Below, one piece after another: positions 1 through 7,714 of a stretch of DNA of 45,046 bases. The translations under genes and the position numbers were made by a program. Numbering within the stretch: position 1 is the first letter of the stretch; each line of letters starts with the position of its first letter. The notes below the pieces were generated by a model, which did not search any database, was not told where the DNA came from, and saw only the letters and a list, made by a program, of their open reading frames with translations. Source of the stretch: an uncultured Bacillota bacterium. Lineage in GTDB: Bacteria; Bacillota; Clostridia; Peptostreptococcales; Anaerovoracaceae. The stretch lies in contig CAMNNG010000001.1 in assembly GCA_946545145.1 (NCBI GenBank), positions 1 to 45,046 on the forward strand, written 5' to 3'.

Positions 1-17
1 GTAAGCAAATACGAAAT

Positions 18-46
18 CAAAAAGGCATCCGGTTTTCCGGATGCCT
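18..46 (-). terminator. Intrinsic terminator of serA, possibly bidirectional
   Basis: A perfect 10-bp hairpin (arms 23-32 and 37-46, loop TTTT) lies just past the serA stop codon. Read leftward it is followed by a run of five T (18-22 on the complement), a good intrinsic terminator. Read rightward it is followed by CTTGTTTT, so it may also stop a plus-strand gene ending left of the window. Bases 1-17 hold nothing I can assign, except that GTAAGC at the edge could be the end of a neighbouring gene. Confidence 0.85.
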
Positions 47-87
47 CTTGTTTTGCGTTTTTCGTTGATCGTTGCTTTGATCGCCGC

Positions 88-1257
88 TTACTTGATGACT
101 CTGACGTTGATGATGCCGTCGAAGTCCATCATTTCCATGAACTCGTCGTGCGTTACACCGTCGTCGCCGTCGATATCCATCATCGTGCAGGCGTATTCGC
201 CCTTGCTCTTGTTCGTCAGGTTCCTGATGTTGATGTGCAGGTCAGCCATGATACCTGTGATCTTTCCGAGCATTGACGGGATGTTGCGGTTGATGATGCA
301 GATCCTGCAGTTTGCTTCAGGGTCGAGGTCTCCCATCGAGCAGTTCGGATAGTTGACGGAGTTGACGATGTTGCCCTTTTCGATGTATTCGATAAGCGAT
401 TTCGCAGCCATCTGAGCGCAGTTGTCTTCAGCTTCGCTCGTGCTCGCGCCGAGGTGCGGCGTAGCTATGACTTTCTCGTGACCGATAAGCGTGCTGTTCG
501 GGAAGTCCGTCATGTAGTATCTGAGCTTTCCGGACTCGAGAGCTGCGAGGAGGGAATCCTCGTTGACGAGGGTGTCTCTCGCGTAGTTCATGAAGACTGC
601 TCCGTCCTTCATCTCGCTGAATCTTCTTGTATCTATCATTCCCTTAGTCGAATCGTTGACGGGAACGTGGATCGTTACAAAGTCGCACTCCGGAAGCATC
701 TGGCCGAGCTCCTGATAAACAGGGATGTTGTGCGAAAGTTCGTGGGCTGCGTGGATCGTGATGAACGGATCGTATCCCATTACTTTCATGCCGAGCTTGC
801 GGGCTGTGTTGGCTACGAGAACTCCGATAGCGCCCAGACCGATGACTCCGAGAGTCTTGCCGCTGATCTCGTTTCCGGCGAACTGGCTCTTGCCTTTTTC
901 GACTGTCTTCTTGACGTCTTCCTTCAGAGTGTCAGTCCATCTGATGGCGTCGGGGATGTTCCTGCTGGCCATGAGCATTCCTGCGATGACGAGCTCTTTG
1001 ACGGCGTTGGCGTTCGCTCCCGGCGTGTTGAATACGGCGATGCCCTGTTCAGCGCATCTGTCGAGAGGGATGTTGTTGACGCCTGCTCCCGCTCTTGCGA
1101 TAGCGAGAAGGTCTTTCGAGAACGACATCTCATGAATATCGGCGCTTCTGAGGATGATGCCGTCCGCCTGGTCCGGATCGTCGATGATCTGGTAATCGTT
1201 AGTAAATGTGCTAAGACCTCTGGGTGAGATCTTGTTCAGCGTAGCTATTTTGTACAT
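88..1257 (-). CDS. serA: D-3-phosphoglycerate dehydrogenase
   Basis: First step of serine synthesis: NAD-dependent oxidation of 3-phosphoglycerate to 3-phosphohydroxypyruvate in the cytosol. The 389-residue protein has the D-2-hydroxyacid dehydrogenase fold: a substrate-domain half, the Rossmann motif GVIGLGAIG at residues 137-145, the catalytic Arg in NYARD (about 227) and the catalytic His in ATPHLGAS (about 268). A C-terminal ACT domain starts near residue 316, as in short SerA forms that bind a regulatory ligand there. The ATG is preceded by AGGTGA at good spacing. The gene diverges from serC, the next enzyme, across a shared palindromic promoter. No serB phosphatase is present in the window. 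Confidence 0.95.
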   Translation of the reverse strand: MYKIATLNKISPRGLSTFTNDYQIIDDPDQADGIILRSADIHEMSFSKDLLAIARAGAGVNNIPLDRCAEQGIAVFNTPGANANAVKELVIAGMLMASRNIPDAIRWTDTLKEDVKKTVEKGKSQFAGNEISGKTLGVIGLGAIGVLVANTARKLGMKVMGYDPFITIHAAHELSHNIPVYQELGQMLPECDFVTIHVPVNDSTKGMIDTRRFSEMKDGAVFMNYARDTLVNEDSLLAALESGKLRYYMTDFPNSTLIGHEKVIATPHLGASTSEAEDNCAQMAAKSLIEYIEKGNIVNSVNYPNCSMGDLDPEANCRICIINRNIPSMLGKITGIMADLHINIRNLTNKSKGEYACTMMDIDGDDGVTHDEFMEMMDFDGIINVRVIK

Positions 1258-1293
1258 TCTTGTTCACCTCGTTTTTCATTACAGATGAGAGAG

Positions 1294-1332
1294 ATTATAA
1301 CACTTTACCCGTTTTCCGTAAAGTGTTATAAT
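1294..1332. promoter_or_regulatory. Symmetric divergent promoter/operator between serA and serC
   Basis: A perfect 15-bp inverted repeat (1294-1308 and 1318-1332, arm GTAAAGTGTTATAAT, 9-nt spacer) contains a complete promoter on each strand. Rightward: -35 TTTACC at 1304-1309, 17-nt spacer, -10 TATAAT at 1327-1332. Leftward: -35 TTTACG on the complement of 1317-1322, 17-nt spacer, -10 TATAAT on the complement of 1294-1299. The two promoters overlap, so polymerase can load in only one direction at a time. The palindrome could also be a dimeric repressor site. The elements are seen; function is inferred. Confidence 0.8.
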
Positions 1333-1370
1333 ACAATGCATATTGCTTAAAGAACATGGAGGTAGAACAG

Positions 1371-2456
1371 TTGGATAAGAGAGCTTTCAATTTTTCGGCA
1401 GGCCCGTCGACGCTCCCCCTCGAGGTGCTCGAAGAGGTAGCCCGCGAACTTATTAATTACAAAGGCTGCGGACAGTCCGTAATGGAGATGAGCCACAGGT
1501 CGAAAGAGTACAAACAGATCATAGAGGACGCAGAGGCGAACCTTCGCACTCTCCTCGACATTCCGGAGAACTACAAGGTGCTGTTCCTTCAGGGCGGCGG
1601 TACGCTGCAGTTCTCGATGGTCCCGATGAACCTCATGACGGGATCGAAGAAGGCGGACTACATCCTCACAGGATCGTGGGGCAAGAAGGCTGCCAAGGAA
1701 GCTGAAAAATTCGGTGACGTGAAGATAGCCGCTTCTTCGGAAGACGAGAACTTCACATATATCCCTGAGATAACAAAGGACATGATCAGGCAGGATGCCG
1801 ACTATGTCCACATCACATACAACGAGACTATCCACGGCACGCACTTTGCCGCCATCCCCGATGTCGGCGATGTACCGCTCGTAGCAGATATGTCATCGTG
1901 CATCCTTTCCGAGAAGATCGATGTTTCGAAGTTCGCTCTGATCTATGCAGGCGCTCAGAAGAACATCGCTCCGGCAGGTCTGACGATCGTCATTATCAGA
2001 GAAGACTTCATCGGAAAAGCTCCGGCAGACTGCCCGGTATATCTCGACTACAAGACGCACGCTGACAAGGATTCGATGTACAACACTCCGCCGTGCTGGA
2101 GCATCTATGTCGCAGGCGAAGTATTCAAGAACCTTCTTGCAAAGGGCGGCGTTGACGCCATCCATGAGATCAATGTCAGAAAGGCTGACAAACTCTATGC
2201 CTGCATCGACGAGAGCGAAATGTTCACATGCCCTGTCAGAAAAGAAGACAGATCCCTCATGAACGTCGTGTTCGTAAGTGGAGATGACGCTATGGACAAG
2301 GCCTTCGTCGCTGCAGGAAAAGAAGAAGGACTCCTCAACATCGGCGGACACAGATCCGTCGGCGGCATGCGCGCGAGCATATTCAACGCGATGCCTGAGG
2401 AAGGCGTTGATGCTCTCATAGACTTTATGAAGAAATTCGAGGAAGAGAATAAATGA
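1371..2456 (+). CDS. serC: Phosphoserine aminotransferase (TTG start)
   Basis: PLP-dependent transamination of 3-phosphohydroxypyruvate with glutamate to O-phosphoserine. The N-terminus reads FNFSAGPSTLP, the family signature, and the PLP-binding Lys sits in GAQKNIAPAG (about residue 197). The C-terminal GGHRSVGGMRAS segment is also typical. Start choice: an in-frame ATG at 1356 exists, but the ribosome binding site GGAGGT (1358-1363) overlaps it and sits 7 nt before TTG 1371, so TTG is the likely start, giving 361 residues. The stop overlaps the next start as ATGA, implying coupling to the carboxypeptidase gene. Transcribed from the symmetric promoter shared with serA. Confidence 0.95.
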   Translation: MDKRAFNFSAGPSTLPLEVLEEVARELINYKGCGQSVMEMSHRSKEYKQIIEDAEANLRTLLDIPENYKVLFLQGGGTLQFSMVPMNLMTGSKKADYILTGSWGKKAAKEAEKFGDVKIAASSEDENFTYIPEITKDMIRQDADYVHITYNETIHGTHFAAIPDVGDVPLVADMSSCILSEKIDVSKFALIYAGAQKNIAPAGLTIVIIREDFIGKAPADCPVYLDYKTHADKDSMYNTPPCWSIYVAGEVFKNLLAKGGVDAIHEINVRKADKLYACIDESEMFTCPVRKEDRSLMNVVFVSGDDAMDKAFVAAGKEEGLLNIGGHRSVGGMRASIFNAMPEEGVDALIDFMKKFEEENK

Positions 2457-3775
2457 GCAAAAGATTCATCAGTTTTCTCATGGCTGTGATGGTGATGATC
2501 GGGTGCACCGCGGCTCCGGCTTTTGCCGAGGACGCTGAAGAGCCTGATCTTCACTGCAAGGCAGCGCTTTTAGTAGACACGAAGACAGATCAGGTAATAT
2601 ACGAAAAGAACAGTCATAAAAAGCTGCCTATGGCTTCGCTTACAAAAATGATGACATGCCTCCTCGTTATGGAGAACCTCGACCTTAACAAAAAGGTCAC
2701 GATCCCCGCAGAGGCGACAGGCTACATCGGGAGCGCGATAGGGCTCAAGAAGGGCGAAGTCTTCACGGTAGAGGAACTTTTGAACGCGCTGATGATATAT
2801 TCGGCGAACGACTGCGCCGTGGCTCTCGGCATTGAGATAGCGGGCAGCCACCTCAAGTTCGTTGAGATGATGAATGCACGCGCGGAAGAGCTGGGTCTTG
2901 AGAACACGTTCTTCCTGAACGCGAACGGCTTTACGAACGACAAGGATCATCATACTACGGCTAACGATCTGTATGTGATAGCCAAGATGATAATGCAGTA
3001 TCCCGAGGTGAAGAAGATAACCTCGAAGAAGTCGTTCACGATGCCCGCGACCACAGAGAGCGGCCCTAGAAAGCTCGATACGACGAACGGTCTTCTGAAA
3101 AAGAAGATGCACTATGACGGAACGTACGGCATCAAGACGGGCTTCATGGGAGCATCCGGATACTGCTTTGTCGGAGGAGCTGAGAGGGACGGTATGGACC
3201 TCATCTGCGTCGTTTTGAACGATGAGACGAGAAAAGAAAGTTTCCAGGACGCCATCGCGATGTTCGACTACGGATTCAACAACTTCTACACTGAGAAGAT
3301 GGTCAAGAAGGGCAGCGGCACAGGAAACGTCAAGGTCAGGTACGGACATGAGACCTTCGTTCCGACAGAGACGAAGGAAGACGGATACATCACGCTGCCG
3401 ACGCAGGCCGATGATTCGATGGCCTCTACGGATATCAAATTCGACGAGGGCATCAAGGCCCCGATCAAGAAGGGCACCAAGGTCGGCGTAGTCGAGATGA
3501 TCGAAGACGGCAAGGTCGTCAGCACGACAGATATCGTCATCACGAGAGATGTCAAGAAGGGCGGACCGTGGTCCGCATGGTATATATCCGATATGATGTT
3601 CTATATCGCGGCCGCGCTCATAATAGCGTTCTTTGCGATAATCATATCGATGAACGTCCGCCGCAAGAAGAAGATCGCTGCGATCGAGGCTGAGAAAGCC
3701 AGAAGGCAGGCGGAGCACGAAGCTATACTGAAAGCTGAAAAAGAGGACAAGATCAGGAGGGACTGGCCGTTCTGA
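2453..3775 (+). CDS. Serine-type D-Ala-D-Ala carboxypeptidase (PBP5/DacF-like), membrane anchored
   Basis: Trims the terminal D-Ala of peptidoglycan stem peptides outside the membrane. The 440-residue protein has an N-terminal signal peptide (residues 1-25, ending APAFA), the S11 peptidase triad SLTK (Ser62/Lys65), SAN (117-119) and KTG (228-230), then a PBP5-type C-terminal beta domain. Unlike typical PBP5, which ends in an amphipathic helix, it ends in a clear hydrophobic transmembrane helix (about 376-398) followed by a highly charged Lys/Arg/Glu-rich cytoplasmic tail of roughly 40 residues. Its start overlaps the serC stop (ATGA) and its stop overlaps the uvrC start (TGATG). Confidence 0.93.
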   Translation: MSKRFISFLMAVMVMIGCTAAPAFAEDAEEPDLHCKAALLVDTKTDQVIYEKNSHKKLPMASLTKMMTCLLVMENLDLNKKVTIPAEATGYIGSAIGLKKGEVFTVEELLNALMIYSANDCAVALGIEIAGSHLKFVEMMNARAEELGLENTFFLNANGFTNDKDHHTTANDLYVIAKMIMQYPEVKKITSKKSFTMPATTESGPRKLDTTNGLLKKKMHYDGTYGIKTGFMGASGYCFVGGAERDGMDLICVVLNDETRKESFQDAIAMFDYGFNNFYTEKMVKKGSGTGNVKVRYGHETFVPTETKEDGYITLPTQADDSMASTDIKFDEGIKAPIKKGTKVGVVEMIEDGKVVSTTDIVITRDVKKGGPWSAWYISDMMFYIAAALIIAFFAIIISMNVRRKKKIAAIEAEKARRQAEHEAILKAEKEDKIRRDWPF

Positions 3776-5616
3776 TGTTCGACATCAAAGAGAATCTTAA
3801 AAAACTCCCGGACAGCCCGGGAGTTTATATTCATAAGGACAAACTGGGGCAGGTTATCTACGTCGGGAAAGCGATCTCGCTCAGAAACCGAGTGCGCCAG
3901 TATTTCCAGTCGTCCAGAAATATGGACCCGAAGGTCAGGTCCATGGCTTCCAACATCGCTGAGTTCGAGTACATCAACTGCGGCAGCGAGATGGAAGCCT
4001 TTATCCTCGAGTGCAATCTCATCAAAAGATACAGACCGAAATACAATATCCTTTTAAGAGACGACAAGACATACCCGTATATCAAGGTCACGCTGAGCGA
4101 GGAGTGGCCGAGGGTCGTCAAGACCAGAGAGGTCAAAAAGGGATCGGACAAATACTTCGGCCCGTACAGCGATGTCGGCTCGGTCAACATGATGGTCGAC
4201 CTTCTGAACGACATCTACCGCCTGAAAAGGTGCAGTAAGCAGAAATTCCCGAGAGGCCACAGACCCTGCCTCAACATGCACATAGGAGCCTGCGACGGCA
4301 TATGCATAGGAGCGGCCGACCGCAAGGCATATATGGAGAGGATAGGCCTCGTCCTCGATTATCTGAGAGGACATGGCAAGGATATAGAGCGCTATCTCGA
4401 GGACAACATGAAGAAGGCATCCGACGCTCTTGACTACGAGAGGGCTGCGCGCTTCAGGGACCACCTTCTGGCGGCGAGGGCCCTTCACGAAAAGCAGCGC
4501 GTCGTTCTCGGCGATTCGAAGGATGTCGATATAGCTATCGGCTTCGGAAGGGAGAGAGTGGCAGTCTTCTTCGTAAGAGACGGAAAACTCCAGGGAAGAG
4601 AGTCGTACAATCTGTCCGCCGCCGGCGCGGAAAGCAACCCTGAGCTGGTAGGGGAGTTCATCAGGCAGCACTACGGCAGCATGACAGACGGCCCGGGCGA
4701 GATCCTGCTCGAGACGGAAGTGCCCGAGATGGAGATGACGCAGGAATACCTCTCGCAGCTCTGGGGAAGGAAGGTCCAGCTCCACGTTCCGAAGAGGGGC
4801 GAGAAGAAAGCCGTGCTCGATCTTGCTGTAAAGGACGCGCGCGATATGGAGCGCACGATAGAAGACAGAGAAAAGAGCAAGGAAGAGCGCGTCAGGAGGC
4901 TTGCCGGTGAGATAGGCGACGTACTGGACGCCGCGGGATATGGAAGGAAGCCCGAAGGAGAAGAGTACCGCGTGGAAGCTTACGACATATCAAACACGAA
5001 CGGCCTGGACTCGGTAGGCGGCATGGTGGTCTTCAAAGGTCTTTCAAAGGAGAGGAAGGCTTACAGAAGGTTCAAGATAAGGACGGTCGACGGACCCGAC
5101 GACTACGGCAGCATGCAGGAGGTCCTCTACAGACGCTTCAACAGGGCCAAGGCGGGAGATCCGGGATTCTCGGTGCTTCCGGACATCCTCCTCATGGACG
5201 GCGGCAGAGGCCACGTGTCAGCGGCGCATGAGATGACGGACGCCATGGGCATAGACATACCCATCATCGGTATGGTCAAAGATGACGACCACAGGACGAG
5301 GGCGCTGGTGTACATAGACGGCGACGGCTTCGGCGAGATACCGCTGAAGGACAAACCGCTCCTGTTCAGCTATATGGGAACGATACAGGAGGAGGTCCAC
5401 CGCTTCGCGATAGATTATCACAGGTCGCTGAGGGACAAAGGAAAGCTCCATTCAGTGCTCGACGAGATCGAAGGAGTAGGGCCGGTGAGGCGCAACGCTC
5501 TTCTGGAGCATTTCGGCAGCGTGGAGAAAATACGCTCTGCGACTGAAGAGGAACTGCTCGAAGCGCCCGGCATAACGGAAAAGGTGGCTCATGAAATATA
5601 CGAGTATTTTCATTGA
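3775..5616 (+). CDS. uvrC: Excinuclease ABC subunit C
   Basis: Makes both incisions around a UvrB-bound DNA lesion in nucleotide excision repair. At 613 residues it has normal length. Domains in order: N-terminal GIY-YIG nuclease (GVYIHK, IYVGKA, residues about 16-50), a Cys-containing linker (CLNMHIGACDGIC), a UVR domain that binds UvrB (about 205-240), the RNase H-like second nuclease with EAYDISNTNG, LLMDGGRGH and DYHRSLRDK, and C-terminal helix-hairpin-helix motifs (GVGPVRR, APGITE). All key acidic and His positions look intact. Its ATG shares bases with the stop of the carboxypeptidase gene, so DNA repair is translationally coupled to a cell wall gene. uvrA and uvrB are not here. Confidence 0.97.
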   Translation: MFDIKENLKKLPDSPGVYIHKDKLGQVIYVGKAISLRNRVRQYFQSSRNMDPKVRSMASNIAEFEYINCGSEMEAFILECNLIKRYRPKYNILLRDDKTYPYIKVTLSEEWPRVVKTREVKKGSDKYFGPYSDVGSVNMMVDLLNDIYRLKRCSKQKFPRGHRPCLNMHIGACDGICIGAADRKAYMERIGLVLDYLRGHGKDIERYLEDNMKKASDALDYERAARFRDHLLAARALHEKQRVVLGDSKDVDIAIGFGRERVAVFFVRDGKLQGRESYNLSAAGAESNPELVGEFIRQHYGSMTDGPGEILLETEVPEMEMTQEYLSQLWGRKVQLHVPKRGEKKAVLDLAVKDARDMERTIEDREKSKEERVRRLAGEIGDVLDAAGYGRKPEGEEYRVEAYDISNTNGLDSVGGMVVFKGLSKERKAYRRFKIRTVDGPDDYGSMQEVLYRRFNRAKAGDPGFSVLPDILLMDGGRGHVSAAHEMTDAMGIDIPIIGMVKDDDHRTRALVYIDGDGFGEIPLKDKPLLFSYMGTIQEEVHRFAIDYHRSLRDKGKLHSVLDEIEGVGPVRRNALLEHFGSVEKIRSATEEELLEAPGITEKVAHEIYEYFH

Positions 5617-5641
5617 TTTAGCGAGCCATTGATGGTATATT
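5613..5641 (+). promoter_or_regulatory. Promoter for the DUF1292 gene
   Basis: TTGATT (5613-5618), a 17-nt spacer and TATATT (5636-5641). The -35 lies over the uvrC stop codon, so the small downstream gene can be transcribed independently of the serC-uvrC operon. Confidence 0.6.
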
Positions 5642-5683
5642 AGACAGAGATTTTTAATGATCACTATTCAGGAGGAAACTGAA

Positions 5684-5941
5684 ATGGCAAAAGACGAAAC
5701 TGAGGTAATAACACTGGAATTCGACGACGGTGAAGAGGTCGAATGCACTATCATCGGTGTATTTGATTACAACGGCAAAGATTATATAGCTCTTGATCCG
5801 GATGACGAATCCGGCGATGCTTATATCTATGGATACAGAGAAGTAGGTGATGATGAATTCGAACTTCTCGACATAGAGGACGAAGACGAATTCGCGGCCG
5901 CTGCAAAAGAATTTGAAGCGATCATGAGCGAAATGAATTAA
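5684..5941 (+). CDS. DUF1292 family small acidic protein
   Basis: An 85-residue, strongly acidic protein of the DUF1292 family, common in Clostridia and of unknown function. The pattern is typical: an acidic N-terminal strand (ITLEFDDGEEVECTIIG), a central YIALDP strand and an acidic tail ending in a helix. In other Bacillota, members often sit near yrzL/yqgF genes; here the gene stands alone between uvrC and a tRNA gene. The start is ATG 5684 with AGGAGG about 8 nt upstream; the longer frame from 5657 includes that ribosome binding site and is rejected. It has its own promoter. No function is claimed. Confidence 0.8.
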   Translation: MAKDETEVITLEFDDGEEVECTIIGVFDYNGKDYIALDPDDESGDAYIYGYREVGDDEFELLDIEDEDEFAAAAKEFEAIMSEMN

Positions 5942-5947
5942 TTGTTG

Positions 5948-5976
5948 TTGACAATTGAAGCGGTATTGATTAAAAT
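5948..5976 (+). promoter_or_regulatory. Promoter of tRNA-Leu
   Basis: TTGACA (5948-5953), 17-nt spacer, TAAAAT (5971-5976). The predicted start of transcription near 5983 gives a leader of about 19 nt before the mature tRNA 5' end. Confidence 0.75.
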
Positions 5977-6001
5977 AGTCATGTTGCATCGCTTCATATT
6001 T

Positions 6002-6088
6002 GCGGATGTGGCGGAATTGGCAGACGCGCACGGTTCAGGTCCGTGTGAAAGCAATTTCATGCAGGTTCAACTCCTGTCATCCGCACCA
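6002..6088 (+). tRNA. tRNA-Leu (anticodon CAG)
   Basis: Type II tRNA with a long variable arm. The acceptor stem GCGGATG pairs with CATCCGC, the D-arm region contains GGAATTGGCAGA, the anticodon loop is TTCAGGT (anticodon CAG, reading CUG), the variable arm forms a TGAAA/TTTCA stem, and the T loop is TTCAACT. The CCA tail is encoded (6086-6088). The long variable arm together with the CAG anticodon identifies leucine. Confidence 0.95.
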
Positions 6089-6092
6089 TTCA

Positions 6093-6124
6093 AACCCGCA
6101 GATGATATCTGCGGGTTTTGCTTT
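6093..6124 (+). terminator. Terminator after tRNA-Leu
   Basis: Perfect hairpin with arms CCCGCAGAT (6095-6103) and ATCTGCGGG (6107-6115), extended by flanking A/T pairs, loop GAT, followed by TTTTGCTTTT. Confidence 0.92.
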
Positions 6125-6157
6125 TCCGGATTTTTTGCATAATCAGCGCATTTGCTC

Positions 6158-6186
6158 TTTAAATTTGCTCAAAACTCGGATATAAT
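6158..6186 (+). promoter_or_regulatory. Probable promoter of aspartate kinase
   Basis: Perfect -10 TATAAT at 6181-6186, with a weaker -35 TTTAAA at 6158-6163 (17-nt spacing). The predicted 5' leader is only about 60 nt, too short for a lysine riboswitch. Confidence 0.6.
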
Positions 6187-6251
6187 TGCATTTCAATAAT
6201 ACGTTAATGCGATGAAGTGAATGACAGAAAAGTTAGGAGAGTTTCAGGGAA

Positions 6252-7562
6252 ATGGGAATCAAAGTTGCCAAATTCGGGGGTTCGTCTGTGGCCGACGGTA
6301 TCCAGCTTGCAAAGCTAAAGGAGATCGTTGAAGCAGATGCTGACAGAAAGTACATCATCGTCTCGGCGCCGGGAAAGCGCTTCGACGGAGATAACAAGAT
6401 AACTGACCTTCTCTACATGTGTAAGGCACAGAAGGATCAGAACATACCGGCCGACCAGCTGTTCCAGGTAATAACGGACAGATTCAACGCGCTGGTGCTG
6501 AGCCTGGGACTCGATGTCAATCTGACAGGCGAGATCCAGACTATCAGAAAGAATCTCGAAGAGGGATGCTCCGCAGACTACATCGCGAGCAGAGGCGAAT
6601 ACCTTTCGGCGATCGTTACGGCTGCTTATCTCGGATATGACTTCGTAGATACTGCAGGCCTCATCCTCTTCGACAAGAAGGGCCGCCTCATGGCTGAGGA
6701 GACGAACGAAGCCCTCGCGGCCGAGCTCGCAAAACATGAACGCGCAGTCATCCCCGGTTTCTACGGATCGTCCGCAGAGACAGGTGAGATCAAGGTCTTC
6801 TCGCGCGGCGGATCGGACATCACGGGATCCCTCGTTGCAAGAGCTGTCGCTGCCGACATGTACGAGAACTGGACTGACGTTTCCGGCTTCCTGATGACTG
6901 ATCCGAGGATCGTAGACAACCCGAAGCCGATCGAAAGGATCTCATACATAGAGCTCAGAGAGCTTGCTTACATGGGCGCGAACGTCCTGCACGAAGACGC
7001 GATCTACCCCGCAAGGAACGCGGGCGTTCCGATCAACATCAGGAACACGAACAAACCTGAGGATCCGGGCACGATCATCACAGCCGAGATGGAAGCGAGC
7101 GACAGGATCGTAAGCGGCATCGCGGGCCACAAGAACTTTACTGTAATCGCGATATACAAGAACACTCTGAACGCAGAGGTCGGTATCATCAGAAAGCTGC
7201 TGTCCGTACTCGAGGACAACAACATCAGCTTCGAGCACATGCCGTCAGGTATCGATACGGTATCGCTCGTCATCAGCAATGACGAACTCGACGGAAAGCT
7301 CGACGATCTCATCGAGCAGATCGAAGCAAGGATGAAGCCCGACAGCATCGAAGTCCACGACGACATCGCTCTGCTGGCGGTAGTAGGAGCCGGCATGGAC
7401 AGAAAGCCGGGTACATCGGCCAGGATATTCACGGCGCTTGCTGAGAACAACGTCAACATCAGGATGATCGACCAGGGATCTAGCGAGATCAACATCATCA
7501 TCGGCGTTTCGAACGACGACTTCGAGACGGCCATCAGGGCGATCTACAAGGCGTTTGAGTAA
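6252..7562 (+). CDS. Aspartate kinase (monofunctional, ACT-regulated)
   Basis: ATP-dependent phosphorylation of aspartate, the entry to lysine, threonine, methionine and diaminopimelate synthesis. The 436-residue protein starts with KVAKFGGSSVAD, the amino acid kinase signature, and has the SRGGSDITGSL nucleotide/substrate segment near residue 184. Two C-terminal ACT domains follow (the second around NNVNIRMIDQGSSEINIIIGV), the usual site of feedback inhibition by lysine or threonine. It is monocistronic, between the tRNA terminator and its own terminator. Paralogues (lysC, dapG, thrA-type) cannot be told apart from this sequence alone, so no symbol is given. Confidence 0.93.
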   Translation: MGIKVAKFGGSSVADGIQLAKLKEIVEADADRKYIIVSAPGKRFDGDNKITDLLYMCKAQKDQNIPADQLFQVITDRFNALVLSLGLDVNLTGEIQTIRKNLEEGCSADYIASRGEYLSAIVTAAYLGYDFVDTAGLILFDKKGRLMAEETNEALAAELAKHERAVIPGFYGSSAETGEIKVFSRGGSDITGSLVARAVAADMYENWTDVSGFLMTDPRIVDNPKPIERISYIELRELAYMGANVLHEDAIYPARNAGVPINIRNTNKPEDPGTIITAEMEASDRIVSGIAGHKNFTVIAIYKNTLNAEVGIIRKLLSVLEDNNISFEHMPSGIDTVSLVISNDELDGKLDDLIEQIEARMKPDSIEVHDDIALLAVVGAGMDRKPGTSARIFTALAENNVNIRMIDQGSSEINIIIGVSNDDFETAIRAIYKAFE

Positions 7563-7596
7563 GCGGATACGGATCACAAATACTATGAATAATAAG

Positions 7597-7628
7597 GCGG
7601 CGCTTCCGGAAGGGAGGCGCCGCTCTTT
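7597..7628 (+). terminator. Terminator after aspartate kinase
   Basis: GC-rich hairpin: GCGGCGC (7597-7603) pairs with GCGCCGC (7617-7623), with an inner TTCC/GGAA-type extension, followed by TCTTTGT. The T tract is short but the stem is strong. Confidence 0.75.
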
Positions 7629-7631
7629 GTA

Positions 7632-7660
7632 TTGACAGACCGGAGCTAAAAGGGTACAAT
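7632..7660 (+). promoter_or_regulatory. radA promoter
   Basis: TTGACA (7632-7637), 17-nt spacer, TACAAT (7655-7660). Predicted start of transcription near 7667, immediately before the LexA-like box. Confidence 0.8.
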
Positions 7661-7669
7661 ACGAAAAGA

Positions 7670-7681
7670 GAACAAATGTTC
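7670..7681. promoter_or_regulatory. LexA (DinR)-type SOS box over the radA transcription start
   Basis: GAAC-AAAT-GTTC is a perfect GAAC-N4-GTTC core and satisfies the R-N-R-Y centre of the Gram-positive LexA consensus CGAACRNRYGTTYC; only the outermost bases differ (12 of 14). It lies about 10 nt past the -10 element, an ideal position for repression. The match is seen; regulation is inferred. Confidence 0.65.
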
Positions 7682-7714
7682 GCAAAGTGAATGAAAACAA
7701 GGAGCTTAGTATCA

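Noticed and set aside
454..1227. A 257-codon open frame opposite serA, and similar long frames opposite proS (24314-26053), clpB (43318-45009) and the beta-CASP gene (28270-29439).
   Set aside because: They are exact shadows of well-recognised genes, have no ribosome binding site or known domain, and arise because this genome avoids certain codons in the true frame.
6187..6251. Lysine riboswitch or leader peptide before aspartate kinase.
   Set aside because: The leader from the predicted promoter is only about 60 nt and shows no L-box features.
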